Positions 32,048 to 43,980 of a stretch of DNA of 64,000 nucleotides are shown piece by piece. The position numbers and the translations under genes were made by a program. Source of the stretch: Hypholoma sublateritium FD-334 SS-4 (Eukaryota; Basidiomycota; Agaricomycetes; Agaricales; Strophariaceae); the NCBI GenBank assembly GCA_000827495.1, contig KN817590.1:27229-91228 (forward strand). Reading direction: 5' to 3'. How positions within the stretch are numbered: the first letter of the stretch is position 1; every line of letters starts with the position of its first letter. The notes under the pieces were generated by a model. That model searched no databases. It was not told the DNA's origin and saw only the letters and a list, made by a program, of their open reading frames with translations.

Positions 32048-35000
32048 ATGCAGTATCCCTGTCCGAATTCTGCATGCACTCTCCTCTTCCCAACTCTTGA
32101 TACTTGTCTCGTCCATCTTGATGATTCAAATTTTAGCTGTGGAATGCTCTTACGGTCTTTGGAGGACATTGGAATGGAATTCAACGATGATGAAGATGAC
32201 AGTAACGAAGAAGACGAAGATGGAAAATATGATGGTATAAAACTCCTCTCCGTTTGATATATACAAAGATCCCCCTCAAATACTTTGATTCATAGACCCG
32301 TTAAATGATCTTGAAGAAATGGAACCATGGCCCCAAAGCAGTGCCGCACACAATGAATTCTTGCCTATACCACCACCTAGCGAAGCCGCGTCAATGTCTC
32401 CAAGTGTCGCCTTGAATGAATCTCAAACTGGTCTATTTTACAAAGTTTACCATCCAAATCGTGCTCACTACGCGCCTGGCGGTAAAAATCTTCTGCAATC
32501 TATCAATAACGACCGCTTTGCAGCCAACCGCCACGATAACCCTCACTATCCCTTCGCCGACAAAGATGAATGGGAGTTGGTGAAGTGGTTTACAGATGCA
32601 TCATTAACCCAACAACAAATTGATGCATTTCTTCAACTGGGATATGTGCGAAAATCTCTCGTTTTTATGCCAAGCAGTCATTCTCATTTCTTTTCAGGCC
32701 AAACGGAACTTACTTTCCCTCAAATCAGCTCGTGATATACGCGCTCGTATCGAGATGTTACCAGAAGTCCCCCGATGGCAACACCAGATCATAAACATAC
32801 CTGGGGGGTACAGGACTAAGACCCCTATCACACTTTACTGGCGAAATCCTCTCGATGTTGTCAAGGATCTTTACAGGAATCCCATCTTTTCCTCGTGTCT
32901 TGAACATAATCCTTACCTCCTTTTCCCATATTCTCATCCTGGAAATCGTGTTTACGGTGAATTTATGAGCGGAGAGTTTGCCTGGAATTATCAAGTCAGT
33001 TGTCCCATCTGATAACGAGTCGAAAATTCCACATACTCACAAAACAAATTTAGAGTCGATTGATGCCCGGTCACACATTTGTTGGGATTGTTCTAGCATC
33101 TGACAAAACACCTTTGACCATAGGAACGGGAAACAGGGAAATGCACCCTGTTCTGCTTTCTCTTGCCAATATTGACGCCGGTGTCCGCATGAAAGCTACA
33201 TCGCGTGCGTTTGCTCTCATTGCATACTTACCAATCGTCAAATTTTCCGATGTCACTGATCACGAGCAGTCTATACTGAAGGCTCGTCTCTACCACTGGT
33301 GTCTTGACATTATCCTCCAGCCTCTCAAGATTGCCGAACGACAAGGCGAGACGATGTCCGATGCATCGGGGCTTCTTCGTGTTGTGCATACGCCTTTGGC
33401 CGCCTGGATCGCAGATTATCCTGAACAACAACTCCTTGCCTGCATTGCTGGAAACCAATCCCCAGTCACCACTGCATTCCTCCAGAACTTCGGTGACGGT
33501 ACTGCACGCCCTCCTCGTACTCGGCAACTTACCCTCGATGCAATTAAAGAAGTTCTCCAAGAACACTCAACAATTCCTAACGTCGATGCTATCAGAGCCG
33601 GTCGTGCCCTGGAGCCGTTTTGGAGGGCGTGTCAACAACGGGGATTGAGCAGCGTTGACAGTCCATTTTGGAGTGATTGGGGGGATGCCTGTCCATCTGC
33701 GTTCTTAACTCATGACCCTCTCCATGGTCTACACAAATTCTTTTGGGACCATATCGTCAAATGGGCTGTTAATATTATGACTGGACCTGAGCTTGATGCT
33801 CGCCTCAAGTGTATTCAACCACGAGTCGGCGTTCGTCATTGGGCGCAGGGAGTTTCTGGGCTCAAACAGGTCACAGGACGAGAATATCGAGAACTCGAGA
33901 AGGTTTTCATTGCTGCGATCAATGGTGGTGTCAACCCCCCTGTCATGTGTGCGATGCGCTCTCTTGTCGACTTCATCTTTCAATCCCAAAACCTCCTTTT
34001 CTATGGAGAGACATTCCATGCACTCTCTGAGGCCCTCCGCGAATTTCATTGGTACAAGACAGCTGTCATTGCAGCAGGTGGACGACTAGGCAAGAATGGA
34101 GTCATTAACCACTTTCGTATTCCAAAACTGGAGATGTTGCATATCATTGGTCGCAGTGCACGTTTGCTTGGAGCCCCGTACCAGTGGACGTCTGACATCA
34201 CGGAACGTTGCCACATCACCCATGTCAAGACACCCTACAGGATGTCCAATCGTCGTGAACACCACAGCCAATGTGTAAGGTATATGGATCGTGTTGAGAA
34301 GATGAACGTTTTTGGTCTCTTCGCAGCTCTTACATCAAACGAAGCAAGTCTACTAAATGACATCGTGACGGAGACTAACGACATGGCCGACCATTACCCA
34401 GAGCAGACGTGGCTGTCCCGTGTACTGCCAGAGGAGGAGGCCGTCAGTACTAAACATTTCAAGGCTAGGACGAACTTATTTGGAAAGAAAACGAGTATTG
34501 TCTCCGACGACGAAATGACCGCAATCTATCTAAATGTGAAACCTCACTTCAAGGCACTCTCTATCAGCACAATCGCCAATCTATATAACCTTCCTGACCT
34601 CCGTGGTGCACTAGGTGACTATTTTCAGAAACTTTCCTATTTGGATCGTTCTGGTCAGAGGCGAAGCAGAGCCGATTGTTCAATGCCAACCTCTCTCTTC
34701 CATGTCTGGCAAAAATTTCGCATTCAACATCGCTCCTTTCAGGATTCCCGCATTGTTGCGCCTCATCAGACTGTAGAGGCTCTTCCTCCAGATTCGACTA
34801 AGCTCCCTTTTGGTCGATGTAATACAGTGCTCGTGTCTGGTGATAATGGAGATTGTACATTTGCTGTCTCTGAAGGTGAGTATAAAATCAACGCTGTTCC
34901 ATTATGGGAATGCTAATCTATCATTCCAGGATGTCGCGTCATTCAAATACGAATCATTCTCCAGCCTGTTCTGTCGAATGCAAGCACCGATCCACCGCCC

Positions 35001-35318
35001 TACCTTGTCTATGGCGAATTCTTCAAGTTCGCGACTGAGCACACCAGCATTGACGAAGCCCAGGCCAACACCTCCGTCTACACACCTGTCCCTGGAATCG
35101 ATATGTTTCAGGTGAATAGGCACAAACGGTCCAATGGTAGCCGAATGGGAGATATTGTTCCATTGGACCGTATTCTTCAGGTCGTCGAACTAGTTCCCAA
35201 GCATGGCTTACATATCGATCCGTCATTGGACTGCGACAACTCATTGGAGGGTGATACTTTCTTTTTAAACAATTTTTCAAACAAAGAGAACTTTCACGCT
35301 ATCTTATCGTATCAGTAG
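32048..35318 (+). CDS. Plavaka-type DNA transposase (copy B)
   Basis: The exons are 32048 to about 32234, about 32297-32645, about 32699-32992, about 33054-34875 and about 34929-35318. The N-terminus has a C2H2-like finger (CPNSACTLLFPTLDTCLVHL). The large exon carries the same core blocks as copy A: HPVLLSLANIDAGVRMKA, CLDIILQPLKIAERQGE, TPLAAWIADYPEQQLL, FLTHDPLHGLHKFFWDHIVK and LKQVTGREYRELEK. Downstream, HITHVKTPYRMSN and CVRYMDRVEKMNVF also match copy A. No lesion was seen. Protein similarity to copy A is clear but moderate, so the two represent different Plavaka lineages, not a recent duplication. Confidence 0.85.
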
Positions 35319-35707
35319 TCACATCGTGTTTTATCTTTTCGCTAGCAATCACATACGTCGTATCTAATCTGTACAGGATCACGATGCGGCTCAGACTAGT
35401 TGAAATATAGTATAGTCTGACCGTTGCTCAACTTCGAATGCAAAGATCAATTGCCCAGTGCTAAGCGGTGAATATTTAGTGATGACAACGCTAAAAAACT
35501 GCTAAAAACTGCTAAAGCCCTCAAGCCTCACTAACCATTCGGCTACCGTTTCACAGATGCCTGAATGATTCACCACGTTTATCCAGTCGAGCGTTTATGT
35601 TTGCATTTACGTTCAGCCGGAAGATTGAGAATCTCACTTGTCCTGGTGAACTCAATGTGGACAAAATTTCCGAGACGGGCTTACGCAGATTTAATTCCTA
35701 CTTTTCT

Positions 35708-35802
35708 TCCCTATCCGGTTAGCTACATCTTGACACCTCATTTTATTTTGCATGCTCCGTTACTTATTCTGTAAATTATCTATGAGATGCTGTTTCCTCT
35801 TT
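35708..35802. repeat. 95-bp direct repeat, left copy (gap edge)
   Basis: This stretch ends at the first N of the gap and is identical, as far as I can read, to 36415-36509, which begins right after the last N. It starts TCCCTATCCGGTTAGC and ends GTTTCCTCTTT. Confidence 0.9.
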
Positions 35803-36414
35803 NNNNNNNNNNNNNNNNNNNNNNNNNNNNNNNNNNNNNNNNNNNNNNNNNNNNNNNNNNNNNNNNNNNNNNNNNNNNNNNNNNNNNNNNNNNNNNNNNN
35901 NNNNNNNNNNNNNNNNNNNNNNNNNNNNNNNNNNNNNNNNNNNNNNNNNNNNNNNNNNNNNNNNNNNNNNNNNNNNNNNNNNNNNNNNNNNNNNNNNNNN
36001 NNNNNNNNNNNNNNNNNNNNNNNNNNNNNNNNNNNNNNNNNNNNNNNNNNNNNNNNNNNNNNNNNNNNNNNNNNNNNNNNNNNNNNNNNNNNNNNNNNNN
36101 NNNNNNNNNNNNNNNNNNNNNNNNNNNNNNNNNNNNNNNNNNNNNNNNNNNNNNNNNNNNNNNNNNNNNNNNNNNNNNNNNNNNNNNNNNNNNNNNNNNN
36201 NNNNNNNNNNNNNNNNNNNNNNNNNNNNNNNNNNNNNNNNNNNNNNNNNNNNNNNNNNNNNNNNNNNNNNNNNNNNNNNNNNNNNNNNNNNNNNNNNNNN
36301 NNNNNNNNNNNNNNNNNNNNNNNNNNNNNNNNNNNNNNNNNNNNNNNNNNNNNNNNNNNNNNNNNNNNNNNNNNNNNNNNNNNNNNNNNNNNNNNNNNNN
36401 NNNNNNNNNNNNNN
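35803..36414. other. assembly gap, 612 N
   Basis: All bases are N. The gap is flanked by an exact 95-bp duplication, so the two contig ends probably overlap and the stated gap size is likely artificial. Confidence 0.95.
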
Positions 36415-36509
36415 TCCCTATCCGGTTAGCTACATCTTGACACCTCATTTTATTTTGCATGCTCCGTTACTTATTCTGTAAATTATCTATGAGATGCTGT
36501 TTCCTCTTT
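36415..36509. repeat. 95-bp direct repeat, right copy (gap edge)
   Basis: Same 95 bases as 35708-35802, beginning directly after the N run. The flanking sequence resumes as unique DNA at 36510. Confidence 0.9.
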
Positions 36510-36610
36510 ATCTTGAATCTTCTGCCGTCGACTTCAGTCAACAATGAATTACTATTTTTCCAAGCAAGGCTTGCGCCGCCAACGGCGGCATTTCTCTAGT
36601 AATACATTCA

Positions 36611-37217
36611 TCAAGAATGGCCCTCAAAAACTGACTTAAGATGGAAAAATAACAGACCTGTTGACCCGGAGGGATCGGAGGCCCCATCACTTGTGGCACG
36701 TTCAGCGCGCTGTTGTCGATTAAATCGACGACGACCAAACTTAGACAGCTTGCGATAATCCGATCCGTACTGAGGGTTCATGCGCAATCGATCCAGTAAG
36801 CCCGGGGACGTTTTCGACAGCTTGCAATACGGGTTTGATAAGGAGTCTGTGAGCGGGCGATCATACGACAGCACTTTCAACCGCCCATCCCAAAAATCTG
36901 TGGACCTTCCATTCGCGCCAGAGTAGTCTGCTGGAAGCACGAAAGGGCAGTGCAGAACTGGGCCACCGCTCCTAATTAACCGCTCGCACACAGTCCCCCT
37001 GTATGGTTCTGAACTTGAGCCAAAATACGTGGATTCCGACTTCGTTGGTGTGCAAAATCCTCTCCAGTACCGGATTCCCAAGATTGTCTAGCACCCTTAG
37101 GACCCATTCCACGATATCCTTCCATGCGAATTCGATAGGTAAATTCCATAAAGCGAGATATCTATTGTGAAGGTTGTCGCTTATAACGTGAATCGATGGC
37201 GTATAGGAGGAGCTCAT
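36611..37217 (-). CDS. small RRM-like protein with a homopolymer frameshift
   Basis: The start is at 37217 (MSSSYTPSIHVISDNLHNRY). The first 80 residues have an RRM-like pattern: YLALWNLPIEFAWKDIVEWV, then NEVGIHVFWLKFRTIQG. The frame then stops after AVN. Dropping one base of the C run at 36995-36999 (plus strand) joins it to a second open frame (VCERLIRSGGPVLHCPFVLP onward) that continues to about 36611 with an arginine-rich segment (KLSKFGRRRFNRQQRAER). I read this as one gene of about 200 residues with a one-base shift, from sequencing error or decay. RNA binding is only suggested. The 3' end may involve another intron. Confidence 0.5.
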
Positions 37218-37758
37218 GGGAAACCCTTGTGAAAGAGCCAGGCAAACCTCAGGACAACCTTAGGATGTGTTGGCTGTTTTATATATGACGGATATCTGCA
37301 GGGGATGGTGAGCGCAAGATGAGAGTGCCACTGGCAGTACGTTGACCTAAGCGTTCGATGGCTGCGCGTGACTGGTGAGATTCTCGCCTTGTTGCCAGGT
37401 ACGTAATGCTCAGCATTCAGTTGGTAAGAAGAGGAAGAATGTCGTCTTGTGAAATTTGCGTGAAATGCGCCACGACTCCCGAGCCAGAATTACATGAAAG
37501 TCTCGTTTTCTTGAGGGTGTAAAGGCAAAACGTATGAAGTAGGTAATGTGATAACATTCGGTGTAAAATCATGCTAGTGAGTAATAATTCCATACAGTAA
37601 AGATATGTAGGCTGATAAAAGAAGACTGGAGAGCATGAAATAATAATACATAGTTCCTGGGAGATTGACTGATGGTGTTTTGCGAATGCATGGATAGTGA
37701 GATGATATCGACGTAAAAGAAAGCATGTGAGATAGTATAGGTCAAAGCACAATCGCGT
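37218..37758. other. intergenic, no gene seen
   Basis: Downstream of FunK1 copy A (read on the minus strand) and upstream of the RRM-like gene. Nothing recognisable. Confidence 0.4.
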
Positions 37759-40204
37759 TTAAGGTTCGTCGGCGGCGAGGGAGGAGGAGCTGAGGGAAGA
37801 AGGCTGGAACGGCGCATTAGGGTGAGGCCTAGGTTTCTTCGCAGAGGTGCTTTCTTCCCCTTCGGTGGACTCGTCGTGTGCTCTCTTGGACGACGCGCGT
37901 GAGCCCGCCCTCGTGGAATACACTCGGGGTGGATCCATCAGTGAAAAATGTGGATTCACCAGCTCTCGTGTCTTAGAGCGTACATCCGCATCTAAGGCTT
38001 CCTCGGCTTCGACGCAGGTGAGGGCAGTTTTGACGTGTCCAAGGATGGTTTCCACGGCGGAGTCCAGGGTCGGTGGAGGTGGCTTGTCGTTGAAGTCGTT
38101 ATTGTAACTTACATAATAACGAAAGAATTCGTGTAGGGAGCCCACAAGAGCCAAGAACGCGTCACCGAAGTAGTCCGAGACCGTGTATTCCAGTTGTACC
38201 TTGAAGGGTTGGATGTACAGAATGTCCTTGCAATCTGCTCCTAATTTTGCAGTGGGATGTTCCCAGCCGGCAAAAGTAGAGGAGAAATCTTCCACCCTTT
38301 TTCCTGGAGCTGAGTAACCACAACATATCCAGAACAAAACGTAGAAGAACGATTCCAAGTCATCCATATAACTATGAGGCTTGGAGTTATTCTTCGACCT
38401 GTAGCTTCGGAGAATATTGATTGATTGAAATGCGCGCGTTCCCTTCAAGAAACATTGTCAGCGTAAAGGAACATAGCACAGTAAGAGGAGGCCTACAGTC
38501 TTGAAGTCGACCTTATGCAAGCTTTTCGTGCGTTCCAGTTCGATTGCCATATCCAAGTCGATGAGAACGCCTCGATTTGGGGATGCCGCACCAGGTTTTC
38601 CGATGAGAACGTTATTGATGCTGATATCGCGGTGAAGAATTTCCGCCACATTGTAGAGATTCCGGTATCCTAAATTAAAAGCAATAAGCGGAACTGACGA
38701 CAAACGCAATCACTTTGATACACACCACAAAGAGCATCATGATAAGCGCCGAGGAGTTCGCCTCTGGATTTGAATCCCTCCAATGACCGCCCGTAATAGT
38801 CCAGGATAACCCGGCAAAGTTCGCGATCGCGGAAGACCTTCGCCATTTCCGCCGACATGTCGGCGACATTGATAAGACGCAATTGAGAAAGGAGAGCCAA
38901 CCGATTTTGGAACCCTCGCATCTGCCCAACACCATCGGTGTTCTCTGCAAGTTTCAAAAAGGTGGACTCGTGGACACGGTCCAAGGCTTTCCACCCATCC
39001 TTGACGATAAAAATGTCACCCTCGTCGTTTTGAACCATCCAGCAAGTTGTGCCACGACCGCGAATAGTCCTGCGATAGAATACTGGGCGCACATGGACCA
39101 TCGTGTACACAACTTCAAGGCCGTCTGAGTCAACTGTCCGAACGTGACGTTTGCCGTCGCTGTAGTATATTGTCGGGTCAAATCCCACGACGTCGGCTTC
39201 CAAAGACAGTGCGCCGAGCATAAACCTAACGAAAACTTCCGGGTTCTCGTGGATGTTGACCTTGACGGAATAGTGTAACCCATCGCGACCAAAGACATAG
39301 ACTCTGACATGCCGCTCAGTGACGATGAAGCAGTTGACTAGGCGGCGGTTCCCTTGCTGTATGAAGATTTGCCTACGCGTATATTAGGTACCACGTTGAC
39401 AAAAGATGCGATAAAGACGAACCTGGCATAAACAGCTACCTGAATGCGGTTGGGCGTGGGGTCGAAATTTTTTTCTGTCTTGACTTCGATGGCAGAGACA
39501 GTCATGCGATAGCTCGCATGCTTACCAAGTCCTTTGTCAATGTATGGAAAGTTGTTGGGATCCTCTTTGTTCGGATTCACAGCCTGGATACAGATATCGG
39601 GAGATGACTTCAATTTCTTCGGCTCAAAGCTCTGGGAATCATCGCCAGGGGGTGCGAAGTCTGGGTCAAAATCGTCATCTTCAGGAGACCCGGAGCTTTC
39701 CTTTTTCTGCGGTGCATCCGGATACTGCGACGCACTGTCAGACCCTTCAACGTGAGTCATTTTCGTATTGTGGACCTGGAGGACAGTACGGTCATTTTGG
39801 GGCCTAAAGTGAATGTTGATTTTTTTGATGAGGACCGCCAGTGGAGCATATAGTTTCTTCTCTTCCGAGGGCTTCTCCGGGAGTTTCCATCGCAGATGTT
39901 CCTTGTCGTATAAGTCACAACCTTCGATGAAAGCTTCGATCTCTGCGTCGGACTGGGAAATGTTGCGGAAAGCGCGGTCTGCTAACGTCTCGTCCTCGAA
40001 TTCATAGTCCCGCAGTTCAGTCTCAATGGGTCCTCGTTGGTCTTCAACTGTCGCATATCCGAGAACAGAGCCTTCCGAGTTTCCTGATTCGTGAAGCATC
40101 GCTGTTTGTGGAGGTTGGGCAGGACGAGGCGAGTGAGGTAGATTTTCGAGGTGCGGCTCCGCTTTCTCTCCCTCGGAGACTAGAATAGAATTGCGAAGAG
40201 ACAT
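37759..40204 (-). CDS. fungal-type protein kinase FunK1, copy A
   Basis: The model starts at MSLRNSIL (ATG 40204-40202), which follows a TATAAAA box by about 60 bp, and has short introns near 39400, 38700 and 38470. The N-terminal region (SVLGYATVEDQRGPIE, CDLYDKEHLRWKLPEKPSEE, RMTVSAIEVKTEKNFDPTP) is typical of the FunK1 family. The kinase core follows: FIVKDGWK (putative ATP-lysine), the catalytic loop LHRDISINNVLIG and LIDLDMAIE in place of DFG, then GTRAFQSINIL and YMDDLESFFYVLFWICCGY. The C-terminal tail is rich in S, K and P (KKPRPHPNAPFQPS). FunK1 kinases are greatly expanded in multicellular basidiomycetes; substrates are unknown. No lesion is seen. A second copy lies inverted at 47345-49416. 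Confidence 0.88.
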
Positions 40205-40266
40205 AGTTAATTGTGCGTGCAAAATAAAGAGGAAATGTGATGAAACAAATACCTGTTGAACGCTGG

Positions 40267-40273
40267 TTTTTAT
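40267..40273 (-). promoter_or_regulatory. TATA box of FunK1 copy A
   Basis: TATAAAA on the minus strand, about 63 bp before the proposed ATG at 40204. Position and sequence fit a core promoter and support choosing this ATG over the upstream one at 40309. Confidence 0.55.
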
Positions 40274-40960
40274 AGCAAGTGAACTGGTAGATGTGGCACC
40301 TGCCACCAATCCTCTACTCAGTAATACTTATTGCGCGCCTGCCACTGATTCAGATGGGGGATATGGACAATGCAAACTAGGCTAATGGGCCACCGACGGG
40401 TGAGCAGGAAGCGATGTTGAGGTGGTTGATGTGGCCGATCCCTGTGGTTAGAGTTCAAACGTTCAATGAGAACAATGCAGTAACCTGGCCGCCTGGCATC
40501 TAGGTCCTAGGATAAATTACGTGCCGTGCAGAAAAACATGTGACTTACATGTGACCGCGTTTATGCGCGCGCCCGCGCGGCGCGCGCGGCCGGTCCGCCG
40601 TATGTAGCAAGTCGGATGCCGACCTGGATATGAGCAATGCTCGATATTCAGTCCAGGTCCACCAGATTGATCCTGGATGCTCCTCTACCAGCGTCGTTCT
40701 AAGGTCCACGCATGCCATAGCCGACTTTCTGCCCGCCAATTTCTCGTACTTCCATGCTTGGTATACCGTGGTACTTATCTTCTCTGCTTCCTCGCGCATG
40801 GAAACAGTCGCCAGAGCGCATTTCAGAATTATGTTGATATTAAGAACAAGTTGTCTGAGCCTACAACTCCTGGAGCACAAATTAAAATGATAACGAAATA
40901 AGTAATGTATCAAAATGTATTCGTTTACTTCGGTTTGAGATATTCAATTAGAACTGAGGT
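40274..40960. other. intergenic with CG-rich palindromic block
   Basis: A CG-rich alternating stretch (GCGCGCGCCCGCGCGGCGCG) lies at about 40563-40585. A 122-codon minus-strand frame (40545-40913) covers it but has no recognisable motif, and I do not call it a gene. Confidence 0.4.
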
Positions 40961-42194
40961 TTATCGATTATCCCCGATATTTTCTCCAGCGTGTGGTTCC
41001 AAATTTACCGAAATACCACAGAAACTATTTCGTGACGACGACGAGTCTGTGCTCCTGCTCAGCTGATGTCTGAATTGAATTGCTTCCATCTCCTTCACAG
41101 AGCTATTCCCTATTTCGGAAACGTCTATGTTTGGTGTCAAGATATCCGCAGGTGAGAGCGTCGTCAGCCCACGACCTCTGGCAACGTGATACACGATAAA
41201 GATGGGGGATATAGCCTATCATTGAAGGATTGTCAATCATCAATGCACGATCATACGTCAGCGAAACAGACAAAGCATTGATGTGAGGCACTCACACAGA
41301 CATGGGGGAGTAGTAGCAGCGGGATAACCGACCCATTAGACCTGTTCTGATCGCTCATGGCGAAGAGGCCGATGTACGCGAGGGAGGTGACAACAATGAG
41401 CAGACACGACGCAGAGCACATTACGATCACCCGCATGTACGGCGAGCCGTAATGTGGTCCGAGAACGCGCCGCATGCCTTCTTGGTGGAACCACAGTCGA
41501 CCGCAGATCAGCGTGGTCAAGATGAAGTTCACCGCCGTTGACACAGAAATCGCCATCGTGGTTGCAAGAAGTGGCGGTTTATCTGCAAAGGCGGCAAGCG
41601 CTGGGGACATATAGTAAAATATTCCGCATCCTAATTCAAGAAATCAGAACGGCTGTAAATAATGCTCTTGATTGCCATACATACCGAATGAAGCAATGGC
41701 GCTTAGGAGTAAAATGGAATACACGATTGTGCGTTGAAGCCGTGACCCATCCATGTAGAGGATCATACAACGCCTGAGCTAGAAATAATAGGTCAGCCCG
41801 CTCTAGCTAATACTAGACGTAGAGATCGGCTACTGACCATAAACCCATCCGCGCCCCATATAGCGAAGGGAAGGACGAGAGGCTCATTCAGTTGCATAAG
41901 ATGACGGGAGTTAGGGTTGACACCATGAACTACAGCATTCACGACAGACACGATTTCTTGGATTATCGCAACGGTGCTCATAAGAAACATGATCACAATA
42001 TATGCGATTAGAAAACGCCGTGTCCGACGAGAGTAATAGTCCTTCTTCGTCGTCGTGAACATGATCAGACAGTGCCAAAACAGCGAGATTATTAGTCCAT
42101 AGGTGATCGCGGAGAGGAAAGTGCCGATGATCTGGAATTGCAGCAGCGCCGCTGTCTCTTCGTTGGAGGCTGAATGGGTTGTGATATTGGGCAT
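40961..42194 (-). CDS. seven-TM membrane protein, paralogue 1
   Basis: Exons run from MPNITTHSASNEETA (42194) through a GTCAGT intron after GADGFMV, an exon starting LRRCMILYMDGSRLQRTIVY, an exon starting CGIFYYMSP, to a last exon AISPIFIVYHVARGRGLTTL ending at 40961. About seven hydrophobic segments alternate with short loops. Landmarks shared with the genes at 57043-58248 and 58669-59848 are NEPLVLPFAIWGADGFMV, GMRRVLGPHYGSPYMRVIVM and IPLLLLPHVCV. The hydrophilic C-terminus is serine-rich. The topology is receptor-like, but the family is not one I can name; it is lineage-specific in mushrooms as far as I know. Confidence 0.75.
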
Positions 42195-43189
42195 GGAAAG
42201 GAACGCCTGCTGAGGTATACAGCTTATGAGGCTGCAAGGCAGTGAATGACGGATGTTTGAATGTGGTTTACCTTTGGTAATAGTAGCGGTCCACCTCGTT
42301 CCATTCGCTTGAGTTATGAAGGCGGTGTTCTCCGGTCCCTGAGACCATCGCGAAGGCCGAAGAGCTGCAGAGATCAGATCCCACCTTTCATTCCCCAACT
42401 TTCATTTAAACTTCTTAGCCATGATGCATCATGCATCATGCATCATAGGGCATACTGGCTTCTCTTGGTGCGCAGCCGGCGACATCGGACGATATCAATT
42501 CCCTTCAGTTGAAGTTCTGCCGCCTGCGAAATTGCCATCAGCAGATACACCAGAATGCCCAAGCGCACCTACACCTTTGTAAGCCAACAACTCCATACAT
42601 AGCTTCGTCGGTAACGATTATGGGCGGTGCCACTAGCTTCAAGAAGAGTGATCCGAAAACTGCTGATACCTCGTCTGTGCACTCGACCAGATGCACATTG
42701 CACAGACAGCCAATGGTTGTGTAAGTACACCCCCTTCCCCAGCGTCCTCACAGAAACATCGGGAACTGCTTCCCAAGCCACGAAAGCTACCATTTTCCGC
42801 GGGCATTTGGCCTCGACCCAACGTTCAGTAGATATCTCAAAGGAGCTTCCCCGGATAGAGTCAGGGGATGGTCCGCGAGGCTCGCATGCGACATTTTCGA
42901 ACACTGCGGTCCTCTCGAGTTTTCAGCTGCGAAGCTTACGACAATTGAAATGTCCCGGAATGCATCTTGAATGGGCCTTGACTTCTTCAAGCATTAGATC
43001 CTGTGCATTGATCCTAACAAACCGCGATTAACAAAACATAGTGGTGCTATACATATTGAACCGTCAGGATAATGACGTAGCCAATCCGTCTGCTTGAAAA
43101 ACGGGGCTGCACTGGAGGCGCCCCAAACGTTTTTCCTATGTGACCTCCATAGAGTTCATATAAATAAGTGGACGAACACACGCAAGCGT
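42195..43189. other. intergenic, no gene seen
   Basis: Contains the short tandem repeat listed separately. Plus- and minus-strand frames at 42569-43031 overlap each other and have no known motif. Confidence 0.4.
42421..42447. repeat. short GCATCAT tandem repeat
   Basis: The 7-mer GCATCAT is repeated about three times, giving a locally palindromic ATGATGC/GCATCAT string upstream of the seven-TM gene. Confidence 0.7.
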
Positions 43190-43980
43190 CTACGACTTCT
43201 TTTCTCCCTTCTGTGGCGTGTTGAATGGCGTTGGGGCTGCACTCGTGGTGGCAGCTCCCTCTGTCTGGTCCGTTGGGGCGGAGGATGCACCTGACAGACG
43301 TGTAATCCGTCATCGTCCGGTCTATTTTCAGTAGGCGCACAATGCTTACCCATGAGGTCCTTCAAAACGCGCTCGCCGACGAGGATGACTCTCTTGCACG
43401 CCATCTGCCACACGCCGACACTGACGGAGCCAGCGGGCGCAAATGGCAGCGAGAGCCACCAGCCGAGCGGACCGAACCAGCCCTGGGGAAGGTAGAACAC
43501 AGCCTGCTTGCGGTACCACCACCCCACAACAAACTGTAAGCCGGTGGTGAAGAGCCACAACAGGGTGTTGAATTTCATTGCGAAGCCAGACTTGGCCGAC
43601 GAGATCTCAGAGTCTTCAGCAGGTCAGTAGGGAGCAAATAGAAACGGCGGTAAAGTACAGCGTACTGAGTTTCTCGAGGTCCGCAAGACCCTTGTCCACG
43701 CTCCGCCGCATCTTTGCCCACTTGGCGAACTGGTCCTGAGCACTTGTTTTCATTAATTCCGCCTTGCTTGCAAGAATCTCCGACTTGAGCGCGCGCTGGC
43801 GTGTCGCGAGCGGCGAGCGGGTGATGCGCAGGTACCCCGCGTACGTCTGAGCACGCCCATCAGTAGATCGTCCCTCGTGCAGTGCGTTAGACGTACAATA
43901 TCAAGGAGAACAGTCTTTCCTATCCATGTTACCAGCTGGCCAACGAAGACGAGCAGAAATATCGTCAAGAGGATAGACAT
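43190..43980 (-). CDS. GET1: GET1 (guided entry of tail-anchored proteins), ER receptor subunit
   Basis: Four exons: start at 43980 ([22 protein letters not shown]1), an intron GTACGT...CTCAG, then [20 protein letters not shown] with a long coiled-coil ([20 protein letters not shown] and [15 protein letters not shown]). A second intron precedes [20 protein letters not shown], which leads into two further membrane segments ([20 protein letters not shown] and [14 protein letters not shown]). A third intron (43291-43349) leads to a short T/A-rich tail ending EKKS. With GET2 this protein receives Get3-bound tail-anchored proteins at the ER membrane. The N-out TM1, cytosolic coiled-coil, TM2, TM3 layout is that of GET1/WRB. 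Length about 200 residues is normal. Confidence 0.88.

Larger units (their letters stand above)
27554..35533. mobile_element. Plavaka-type DNA transposon (element B), about 8.0 kb
   Basis: The left end, about 27554-27617, reads CAGTGCTTCGAGAGC and then contains three spaced TTTAGCA-type words. The right end, about 35482-35533, read on the minus strand starts TAGTGAGGCTTGAGGGC and contains the same spaced words. The two ends therefore form imperfect terminal inverted repeats with subterminal iterated motifs, as expected of transposase binding sites. Inside are a DUF6532 gene and a coiled-coil gene (minus strand) and a divergent, intact transposase (plus strand). No convincing target-site duplication was seen, so the outermost base is uncertain. 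Confidence 0.7.

Noticed and set aside
35752..36460. Long open frames of about 220 codons across the N run
   Set aside because: They are artefacts of the assembly gap.
40545..40913. 122-codon minus-strand frame
   Set aside because: Its end is generated by a simple CG-rich repeat; no motif and no partner exon found.
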